Positions 55,955 to 62,708 of a DNA stretch of 64,000 nucleotides are shown here, piece after piece. The position numbers and the translations under genes were made by a program. Positions within the stretch are counted from its first letter, which is position 1. Each line of letters begins with the position of its first letter. The notes under the pieces were generated by a model. The model searched no databases. It was not told the DNA's origin and saw nothing but the letters and a program-made list of their open reading frames with translations. Where the stretch lies: assembly GCF_901482695.1 (NCBI RefSeq), contig NZ_LR590484.1:4712001-4776000 (forward strand). The letters are read 5' to 3'. The stretch is from Sphingobacterium thalpophilum. GTDB lineage: Bacteria > Bacteroidota > Bacteroidia > Sphingobacteriales > Sphingobacteriaceae.

Positions 55955-56920
55955 CTAACTATATTTGAGCAGGAAGCGAAATAGCTTAAATTCAAGCTTT
56001 TCCAAAGGAATCTCTTTGTTTATTACTGGAAATTTACTTTCCATGTAAACCCGTTGGATTGTTGGATGGACATAGTATTTTTCAGAAACAGCTTTGGTGT
56101 TGCCCAATTCCTTCGCGACGGCTTTTATGACAGAGTTTAATTGTCTTTTGCGTGCCTTAGGCTCATCAGGCTGTTTAGCTTTGCAAAGTAGTTTGAATGC
56201 TTCCCTGCTGGCCCCCCATATGCGGATGTCCTTGCAGCTGATATTTCCGGGACAATGTGTACGCAGGTAACTGTTGAAGGTGCGCCCGCAAAAGCGGCCT
56301 TCACAATTTGTTTTGTCAAGACAGAAGACCGTTTTCCCCTTAATTTGCATCAGTTGTCCTAATAAACACGCGAGTTGTTTGTTACGCCAGGTCTTCTCCT
56401 GAAAGACACCTTTCTTTCCTTTATAGGCGAGCGTGATGGTGTTACCGCTGATTTTAACGTGTCTTTTTTCCAATGTGCTCAGGCCATATGATTTATAAGC
56501 CAACGTATAGCGTTTGTTGCCTATGCGGATGAGGGTGCTGTCCATTATTTTGAAGGCTACAGCACATAGCTTTTCCATATTCCAGGTCTCCTGTTTGAGC
56601 TGGCGTGAACTGATCTTCCGCAATTCCTGAAGATACTGACCCACGTATAGAATCTGTTTAAATTTTTCGGATTGCTGTTGGTTGACAAACTTTGGATGAT
56701 AAACGTATTGTTTACGGCCCTTTTGGTCGTAACCATAAGCCTGTAAATTACTACGCGGGCTTCTAGAAATCCAGACCTCCTTCCAGTTGGGCGGGATGAC
56801 AAGGGCACCAATCCTTTTTAAAATCTTGGCATCCTCGATCACCTGACCCGATGGATCGTAATATTTGAATTTATTTCTGATTTTTCGTCTTGTATAACCT
56901 TCGGTATGCTTCGTCTTCAT
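55955..56920 (-). CDS. Type IB DNA topoisomerase (poxvirus/bacterial type)
   Basis: 321 aa from the ATG at 56920. Family marks: RKIRNKFKYYDPSGQVIED at the N-terminus, IPPNWKEVWI, catalytic-site block YKGKKGVFQEKTW with its Lys, CSGKDIRIWGA-like segment SCKDIRIWGASRE, and the nucleophile Tyr region GNTKAVSEKYYVHPTIQ. It relaxes supercoils through a 3'-phosphotyrosine link. Nearby Ku suggests a DNA repair/stress grouping. Confidence 0.92.
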   Translation of the reverse strand: MKTKHTEGYTRRKIRNKFKYYDPSGQVIEDAKILKRIGALVIPPNWKEVWISRSPRSNLQAYGYDQKGRKQYVYHPKFVNQQQSEKFKQILYVGQYLQELRKISSRQLKQETWNMEKLCAVAFKIMDSTLIRIGNKRYTLAYKSYGLSTLEKRHVKISGNTITLAYKGKKGVFQEKTWRNKQLACLLGQLMQIKGKTVFCLDKTNCEGRFCGRTFNSYLRTHCPGNISCKDIRIWGASREAFKLLCKAKQPDEPKARKRQLNSVIKAVAKELGNTKAVSEKYYVHPTIQRVYMESKFPVINKEIPLEKLEFKLFRFLLKYS

Positions 56921-56964
56921 AAGGCAGGGTAACGTTATAATAGTATAGAAAGTCAACTTGACCG

Positions 56965-57432
56965 TTAAGCGTTGTCCCGTAATGTCTTGATATACTCATG
57001 TGCTTCGAGCTGTATACCGAGCTGTTTTTCGATCAGTAGCAAGAGATCATGGGTAATTTCCCAGTCTTCATTGTCCACGACGTCCTTATAAGTCTTTTTA
57101 AAAGCATCTTCACCTTGTTCGCAGCTAGCCAGTAAGCTTTTTGCATCGTTGCCGGAAACCGCAACTCTAATTTCCATCCAGATTCTAAATAATTTCCCGC
57201 TGATCATGGTTCCGTCTGTAGCTGCTTCGGACTGCTGTTCGAGATAAGGTGTAAGTTCTTCAATAAACATCTGAGATTGGTTTATATAGGATGAGAAAAT
57301 GTTATTCAAGCCCCCCTCGAGGTGATGACGGTTCGCAATCTCTATTGCTTTTTGGTAACCGGCAATTCGGTCATTGTTGATCTGGATTAGATCGTTGATC
57401 AGGCTGCTGTCATTTATTGTAGTGGATTCCAT
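56965..57432 (-). CDS. PA2169/DUF2383-family four-helix protein
   Basis: 155 aa from the ATG at 57432. The ferritin-like helix pattern fits the PA2169 family: LINDLIQINNDRIAGYQKAIE at the start, a helical middle (IFSSYINQSQMFIEELTPYL) and CEQGEDAFKKTYKDVVDNED. Such proteins are produced under stress and their chemistry is not known. It lies 44 bp upstream of topoisomerase IB on the same strand. Confidence 0.85.
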   Translation of the reverse strand: MESTTINDSSLINDLIQINNDRIAGYQKAIEIANRHHLEGGLNNIFSSYINQSQMFIEELTPYLEQQSEAATDGTMISGKLFRIWMEIRVAVSGNDAKSLLASCEQGEDAFKKTYKDVVDNEDWEITHDLLLLIEKQLGIQLEAHEYIKTLRDNA

Positions 57433-57540
57433 GGTTCTATTTTTTTGTTTTATATTATTTTCAGATTTCAATATGTTGTTCAGGGAAAGAACCTGTGTGG
57501 TAAGCTTTCAGTTTACCAAGGACTGGAAAAATGTGTTCCT

Positions 57541-57577
57541 GAAAAAAAGAATGGGCTGTCCAATTTTTGAACAGCCC
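57541..57577 (-). terminator. Terminator of the small gene at 57611-57802
   Basis: GGGCTGT (57553-57559) pairs perfectly with ACAGCCC (57571-57577) around an 11-nt loop. On the minus strand a T run (TTTTTTTC) follows after ATTC. Confidence 0.75.
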
Positions 57578-57610
57578 TAGCGACCTGACGGGCCTGATTA
57601 TCTTAGCTAG

Positions 57611-57802
57611 CTATTTGGTCTTGACTGCTAAAGAAGGCTTTTTTTGTTTCTCGTTATTGCCTTCCATTTGTTTCTTTGTTATTGAAGTCACCGCTGCGTC
57701 CCGGGGAATTTCTTTGTTGCTATTTTTTCCAATAGGTCCGCCGCAGATTATTAATAATATCGGCATGTGCCCGGCATTGCGTATTGTTATTTCGGATTTC
57801 AT
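57611..57802 (-). CDS. Small hydrophilic basic protein
   Basis: 63 aa, with a short hydrophobic stretch (MPILLIICGGPIG) in the first third and a Lys-rich C-terminal tail. A clean terminator follows on the same strand, which supports a real gene. Function unknown. The opposite strand also has an open frame here, but it lacks these signals. Confidence 0.5.
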   Translation of the reverse strand: MKSEITIRNAGHMPILLIICGGPIGKNSNKEIPRDAAVTSITKKQMEGNNEKQKKPSLAVKTK

Positions 57803-57871
57803 ATATGTGTTATTTTTTGATGTATGTTGTTAGATCTTTAGTAAAGTAACGTTAGCAGTAGCATTTTGGTT

Positions 57872-58384
57872 TTAATCAAGTCGATATACTTTTAATTGCC
57901 GTTGCAGCTTCTTGCGTAGCATATGTATTCGTGTTTTGACAGTGCCTTCAGGCATCGCTAAATGAGCGGCTATTTCGTGATATTTATAACCATCAAGAAA
58001 CAACCGGAAGAGCTGGTAATTTTCGTCGGACAGACTACACATCGCTTTTTCGATATCATCAGCGATAAACCTATTCTCTGCTTTGTTGTTTTCAATGGTA
58101 TTGCTTGATTCAAGATCAATATAGGTGTCATGTATTTCGCTACCGCGCCTCGCTTTCCGATACCGGTTGATATAAACATTTCTCATGATGACATACAGCC
58201 ATGACATAAGTTTCGGGTGCTTGACGAGGTCATCTATAGATCGCCATGCTCGGATCAGCGTTTCTTGGACGAGGTCTTCCTTTTCATCAGGGTCGGCGGT
58301 AAACTTGCTCGCAAAATGCTTCAATAAACATTTTTTTTCTTCGACAAGGATGTTTATACTGGAATTGTTCATAATAGCATTCAT
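57872..58384 (-). CDS. ECF-type RNA polymerase sigma factor (second paralog)
   Basis: 170 aa from the ATG at 58384 (ATG at 58372 also possible). Region 2: EKEDLVQETLIRAW and HPKLMSWLYVIMRNVYINRY; region 4: YKYHEIAAHLAMPEGTVKTRIHMLRKKL. It is a clear paralog of the sigma factor at 45349-45855. Again no anti-sigma partner is visible. A 367-bp non-coding region lies upstream. Confidence 0.93.
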   Translation of the reverse strand: MNAIMNNSSINILVEEKKCLLKHFASKFTADPDEKEDLVQETLIRAWRSIDDLVKHPKLMSWLYVIMRNVYINRYRKARRGSEIHDTYIDLESSNTIENNKAENRFIADDIEKAMCSLSDENYQLFRLFLDGYKYHEIAAHLAMPEGTVKTRIHMLRKKLQRQLKVYRLD

Positions 58385-58751
58385 TTTTGTAGGATGTTCT
58401 CTCCTTGAGCTTACCACAATTAAAATGCTAAAATTGTATAGCGAAATAGAGCTTAAACTTGTTTAGACACTTAAATGTGGAAAATACGTGGCACGGAAAC
58501 TTGGCTATGTCATCGCTAAAGCGCTGCAGAAATGACTTGTTCAAGACCTATCTTTTAACCCACAGAAAATTATACGCTTACAAAAAGGGTATTTAACTCT
58601 GGATAAATGTCTGAATTACGGGTGTGGCGATTTCTTGGCGGTGAAGCACTTTGCTCAGTTTTTTAAACAGTAAAAGAGTATTTTTAATTTTTTTGAACGA
58701 AAGATATACTAGATCCGTTCCTTCTATAAAATGAACACAATTCAAATTACT
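58385..58751. other. Non-coding region between the second ECF sigma gene and a lipoprotein gene
   Basis: About 370 bp, AT-rich, divergent. I see no gene, no exact -7 element and no strong dyad. It must hold the promoters of both flanking genes. Confidence 0.4.
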
Positions 58752-58997
58752 ATGAAACAGATAAATAAAGTTTTACTGGCAGTTTGTCTGACTGTATCCT
58801 CTGGCGCGTCGATGTTATCTTGCACAGATTCAAAAAATAATCCTGAAAAAAGCACTCAGTCCGATAATATTCCACCAAGTGATGTTGACGAGACGAGATA
58901 CAATTTGAGCGAACAACAAAAACTGAGTATGCAGAAAGATACCACATTGGTAGATACTGCCAACAACAAAGATAGTATATCCGGTCCGACCCGCTAA
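58752..58997 (+). CDS. Small lipoprotein
   Basis: 81 aa from the ATG at 58752. The lipoprotein signal ends SGASMLSC. The mature part is 55 polar residues rich in Asp, Asn, Ser and Thr, so probably disordered and anchored to a membrane. No family known. A perfect terminator follows. Confidence 0.65.
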   Translation: MKQINKVLLAVCLTVSSGASMLSCTDSKNNPEKSTQSDNIPPSDVDETRYNLSEQQKLSMQKDTTLVDTANNKDSISGPTR

Positions 58998-59067
58998 TTG
59001 ATATAACATTCGCTGAAATGTCCACCGACTACAGGCAGGGCAATATGATAATCAGGATTGAATAAAA

Positions 59068-59101
59068 GAATTAAGGGCCATTAATAAACGGCCCTTAATT
59101 C
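59068..59101. terminator. Bidirectional terminator
   Basis: GAATTAAGGGCC (59068-59079) and GGCCCTTAATTC (59090-59101) are perfect 12-bp arms with a 10-nt loop, between convergent genes. AT-rich arms serve as the U tracts in both directions. Confidence 0.85.
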
Positions 59102-59104
59102 ATG

Positions 59105-59452
59105 TTACAGACCTCGTTCCTCAACGTCTTCGTCAGGATCAGATTCTGGCGTATAAATATCTTCATCAAGATGATCAATCTGCCCATGATCTCTTTCGTG
59201 ATCTGGATCTATGTCTTCAAGCTGATCTCTGTCCCGTTGTTCCTCTTCAGTAGGGTCCGGACCTTCGGCATTTTCGGGATAGTACCGATCAGGTGTGACT
59301 TCATCCAAGTCCGGAACTTTAGGCGGCCTGCGTGTTGGAGCGCCATCATCGGTACCGGGATTATTGCCTAAAGGGTCTATTTCGTTTAAAAGTATGAATG
59401 CATCCTCCATTGTTAAAGGCATGCCGCTTCGAAATTGGATTGTCGTTCTCAT
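59105..59452 (-). CDS. Highly acidic, Pro-rich small protein
   Basis: 115 aa from the ATG at 59452; the frame is open to 59551 but without a good start. The N-terminal 30 residues look folded (FRSGMPLTMEDAFILLNEIDP). The rest is dominated by Asp, Glu and Pro, with repeated DPD/DED patterns (EDIDPDHERDHGQIDHLDED). It is probably disordered and may bind cations or basic proteins. Unknown family. Confidence 0.55.
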   Translation of the reverse strand: MRTTIQFRSGMPLTMEDAFILLNEIDPLGNNPGTDDGAPTRRPPKVPDLDEVTPDRYYPENAEGPDPTEEEQRDRDQLEDIDPDHERDHGQIDHLDEDIYTPESDPDEDVEERGL

Positions 59453-59633
59453 AATCTTTTTTAAGGTGAACAGTTGGCAAAGAAATTTGGTTGTTTTTTT
59501 TATAAAATTGACGGCCTTTACTATATCTATCGAAGACAATTGAATACACATTGAATCACAGTAATTAATAATAAATTCAAAACTTTTCTGCTATTAATCT
59601 TGTTGTTAAGTTAAAGTAATTATTAAACAGTAT

Positions 59634-60212
59634 ATGATGAAAAAACTAACGCTATTTTTATTAATTGCCACTGGTGTTGGACACGCCAGCGCCCAGAAAA
59701 TTGAGACGACACCACAAATGGTATCCGAGGTGGGTATCGAACCGATCCGCCAAGGAAATTGGATGGTTGGTGGATCAATCGGTAGTATCGGATATAGTTT
59801 CGAAGGTAAGTCGTTCAACGCCGCTCTACAGCCAAGGGCAGGATATTTTGTCTCAGACGGCCTTGCTATTGGTGCACAAGCTAACGTGGGGCTTATCACA
59901 GTGAAGGATGCTAAAGACAACTGGACATATGGTATAGCTCCATTTGTGCGTTATTATTTCCCTAATGCAGGCTCATCGACTGGCCGTTTTTTTGGCCAGG
60001 GAGACATTGGTATATCTGGGAGCTCTGTCGGTAAGGGTGCATCGCTAGCGGTTGGAGCGAATCTCGGCTACGCTCATTTTATCACCCGTACGGTCGCATT
60101 GGAAGCTACCTTCGGATATAATTATAGTAAAGCGAATATCAATACCGGCAGTGGTGCAAGTGGTCTCGGCGTAGGTGTCGGATTCCAGATTTACTTACCT
60201 GGACGCCGGTAA
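59634..60212 (+). CDS. Outer membrane beta-barrel protein
   Basis: 192 aa with a signal peptide ending GHASA. The mature protein alternates polar and hydrophobic residues and is rich in Gly and aromatic residues, ending with GVGFQIYLPGRR. It fits a small OmpW/outer-membrane-beta-barrel domain (porin-like family). Role unknown. It precedes the CsbD cluster on the same strand. Confidence 0.8.
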   Translation: MMKKLTLFLLIATGVGHASAQKIETTPQMVSEVGIEPIRQGNWMVGGSIGSIGYSFEGKSFNAALQPRAGYFVSDGLAIGAQANVGLITVKDAKDNWTYGIAPFVRYYFPNAGSSTGRFFGQGDIGISGSSVGKGASLAVGANLGYAHFITRTVALEATFGYNYSKANINTGSGASGLGVGVGFQIYLPGRR

Positions 60213-60224
60213 GCTGTGTATGCG

Positions 60225-60240
60225 TCCGTATAAATACGGA
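60225..60240. promoter_or_regulatory. 16-bp perfect dyad, copy 2 (CGTATWWATACG family)
   Basis: TCCGTAT and ATACGGA flank AA. It shares the core CGTAT..ATACG and the total length with the dyad at 46111-46126. It lies 94 bp before the start of the next gene and just after the outer membrane protein stop codon. Confidence 0.55.
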
Positions 60241-60266
60241 ATCCGGAAAATAAACACTGATTCCGT
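60236..60266 (+). other. Stem-loop overlapping dyad copy 2
   Basis: ACGGAATC (60236-60243) pairs exactly with GATTCCGT (60259-60266) around a 15-nt loop. It shares its first arm with the dyad. No T run, so it is not a standard terminator. Confidence 0.4.
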
Positions 60267-60333
60267 GGAGGAGAGTGGTGAAGGTCGAAACTTTTGTATG
60301 TCCAAAACTGTTTTTATTTAAAAGATCAGGAAA

Positions 60334-60603
60334 ATGAGAACGAGAAAAGACATTGGGTTGGTTCTACGGGACCGCATGGGGAAATGGTCTTCTTACAACA
60401 TTCCCTTGTTGAAGGAGTGCCGCTTGCAGGATAAGGTCGTCCGAAGTAATGAGCATGAAGGTATCTTCGTCATCGGAAGTCTTGCAACGGGGATGTATAT
60501 ATTCTCGCTTTATAAGAACAAATTCATTGATCTAATGGGCAAACGGATTGGTATGGAAGAGGTATGTGAGCATTTTGACAGGTATAAACAAACTTTAATT
60601 TAA
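60334..60603 (+). CDS. Small hypothetical protein before csbD
   Basis: 89 aa, basic start (MRTRKDIGLVLRDRMGKW), a short hydrophobic patch (IFVIGSLATGMYIFSLY), and a C-terminal helix. No family recognised. It lies 30 bp upstream of csbD on the same strand, so both are likely one transcript under the dyad promoter. Confidence 0.6.
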   Translation: MRTRKDIGLVLRDRMGKWSSYNIPLLKECRLQDKVVRSNEHEGIFVIGSLATGMYIFSLYKNKFIDLMGKRIGMEEVCEHFDRYKQTLI

Positions 60604-60633
60604 TTATATAATTCACTAAAACAAAGGAGTATT

Positions 60634-60819
60634 ATGAGTAATTTAACTTGGAAAGGACGTTGGAACGAATTAAAAGGAAAGGTGAAACAACAATATGCTG
60701 ATCTGACCGATGACGATTTGCTCTATGCCGAAGGCAAAGAAGATGAGCTATTGGGCAAGCTGCAACAAAAGACTGGTAAGACAAAAGACGAGGTGGAAGA
60801 TTGGTTAAACAACATGTAA
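60634..60819 (+). CDS. CsbD-family stress protein
   Basis: 61 aa, full length for the family, with the conserved start [21 protein letters not shown] and the end [14 protein letters not shown]. CsbD proteins are induced by general stress in many bacteria; the molecular role is unknown. A good ribosome site (AAAGGAG) and a strong terminator frame it. Confidence 0.93.
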   Translation: MSNLTWKGRWNELKGKVKQQYADLTDDDLLYAEGKEDELLGKLQQKTGKTKDEVEDWLNNM

Positions 60820-60851
60820 GCAATTCCACTAATTAAACTTAAATAGGAGAG

Positions 60852-60885
60852 AAGCGATCAATATGAATTATTGATCGCTTTTTTT
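60852..60885 (+). terminator. Intrinsic terminator after csbD
   Basis: AAGCGATCAAT (60852-60862) pairs perfectly with ATTGATCGCTT (60870-60880), then a T run. Confidence 0.92.
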
Positions 60886-60893
60886 ATGAATTC

Positions 60894-62708
60894 TTACAAA
60901 GAAAAGATGGGCTTATCCAGTTTGATTGCGAGGCGATAGACGGCGTTCATAAGACCCACATGACTATATGCCTGCGGGAAGTTGCCCCATTGGCTACCAT
61001 TATCCTCGGTGACATCCTCACTAAATAAGCCCAAGTGGTTGCTGTACGTCAGCAGGCGGTCGAGTATTTCCTGCGCTTCGCTGACTCTTCCGACGCATGC
61101 AAGGGCTTCCACGTACCAGAACGCACATACAAGGAAAGTAGATTTCGGTTTGCCAAAATCGTCCTGATGTTTGTACCGATAAAATAATCCGTTTTCACCT
61201 TTCAGTTCTTTTTCCAGCATTGCTAAATGGGCCTGTGCCCGTTCCGACTTCGGATCCAGATAATCCATGACAATCAGTTGCAGTGTACTGGCATCCAAGT
61301 TTTTACTGTCAAGTGCATTTTGGTATACTTTCCGTTCTTCATCATAGCATGCTTCGATATAAGCTTCGGCTTTTTTGAGCAATACATTGGCCCGTTCCTC
61401 CATATCTTGATATCCATTCTGACGAGCAATCAGCAAGGCTGCTTTACAACCGACCCATTGAAATAGGTTGGAATAACAATGATGGTTGGCAAAATTTCTG
61501 AACTCCCAGATTCCCGCGTCTTTTTCATCAATAGTCGCTTCAATCTTTTCCAGAATAAAGTTTACCCAGCCTAAGACATTCTTATTTTCATGAATCTTGA
61601 AACGCTGGTCCGTAAATAAGGGAAGAAGAGCTATCATCGCCTGACCATAGACGTCGTTCTGGATATGTTCAAATGCCTGATTTCCGATGCGTACAGGTCC
61701 ATTATCCAGATAGCCTTTTAGATATGGCAGTATCTGCTCGGTGAGTTCAGAGGTGCCCAAAATGCCATAAAGCGGTTGCAGTCTTCCGGGATTGTGGTGG
61801 GTAATACCAGCAATATAATTAGCGAAACTCTCCATCTCTTCAAATTGACCGATATGCGCTAATGCGGTCAGGACGTAATAACTGTCGCGTACCCAACAGT
61901 ATCGGTAATCCCAATTTCTTCCAGAGCCAGGATGTTCGGGCAAGCTGGTGGTTGATGCTGCTATAATAGCGCCAGTGTCTTCATATTGGTGCAATTTAAG
62001 CACTAACGCAGAACGAATAACTTCAGCCTGATAGATGTTGGGGATACTGCAACGCTTAATCCAACGCTGCCAGTAGCTGAGTGTCTTTTGTAGGAAGTCC
62101 TCACAGGTAGTGGCGATAGCGGATTCAAAAGCAGCGTCGTAGGTGAGAATCAAATATTTGTTCTCACTGATAATTGTCCAGCTGTCCAGCTGAAAAAAAT
62201 GTGATATCGGAACATCGGTTGTCAGACGGATACGGTCGCCGATACCATCGCTACTATACATTATATGGTTGCTCCCACGAGTAGCTTTTAGACTTTTGCG
62301 TCCATAATCCGCAGTCGGCTGACAGCGGATATTAACGCTAGGTGCACCGCGCAGCGGTTCAATTTTGCGGATTAACATTAACGGTTTAAAGTACCGACCA
62401 AATTGTTCAAACCGGGGAGCGAAGTCAGTAACGCGATATGCAAAGGACTCGGTGTGAATTTCTGTACAGAGGATATTAGAGTTTTTGATGTAATATTGTT
62501 TTGTTTCGACTACCTCTTCTTCGGGGCGTATAGCAAATGAGCCGCCACTGTTTTGATCAATTAAACCACCAAATACAAAACTATCTTCAAAAGAGGGCCA
62601 GCACAGCCAGGATATATTTGTATCAACGCCGACGTGCGCAATATAGGAGCAATTGCCGATGATACCTGTTTGGTATACGTGCCTATTTGTTTTCATATTT
62701 TCCGCCAT
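60894..62708 (-). CDS. Family GH15 glycoside hydrolase (trehalase/glucoamylase-like)
   Basis: 604 aa with no signal peptide, so cytoplasmic. The N-terminal super-sandwich part has GIIGNCSYIAHVGVDTNISWLCWPSFEDS, and the (alpha/alpha)6 barrel has SGRNWDYRYCWVRDS with the catalytic region Glu nearby. Its start codon overlaps the stop codon of the TPS/TPP gene by one base (TAATG), so the two are translationally coupled. Together they suggest a trehalose or glucan turnover route. GH15 of this type is often a trehalase. Confidence 0.9.
   Translation of the reverse strand: MAENMKTNRHVYQTGIIGNCSYIAHVGVDTNISWLCWPSFEDSFVFGGLIDQNSGGSFAIRPEEEVVETKQYYIKNSNILCTEIHTESFAYRVTDFAPRFEQFGRYFKPLMLIRKIEPLRGAPSVNIRCQPTADYGRKSLKATRGSNHIMYSSDGIGDRIRLTTDVPISHFFQLDSWTIISENKYLILTYDAAFESAIATTCEDFLQKTLSYWQRWIKRCSIPNIYQAEVIRSALVLKLHQYEDTGAIIAASTTSLPEHPGSGRNWDYRYCWVRDSYYVLTALAHIGQFEEMESFANYIAGITHHNPGRLQPLYGILGTSELTEQILPYLKGYLDNGPVRIGNQAFEHIQNDVYGQAMIALLPLFTDQRFKIHENKNVLGWVNFILEKIEATIDEKDAGIWEFRNFANHHCYSNLFQWVGCKAALLIARQNGYQDMEERANVLLKKAEAYIEACYDEERKVYQNALDSKNLDASTLQLIVMDYLDPKSERAQAHLAMLEKELKGENGLFYRYKHQDDFGKPKSTFLVCAFWYVEALACVGRVSEAQEILDRLLTYSNHLGLFSEDVTEDNGSQWGNFPQAYSHVGLMNAVYRLAIKLDKPIFSL

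Noticed and set aside
57567-57833. 88-codon hydrophobic frame on the plus strand opposite the gene at 57611-57802
   Set aside because: Its hydrophobicity is the antisense of a Lys-rich frame, and the terminator at 57541-57577 fits the minus-strand gene.
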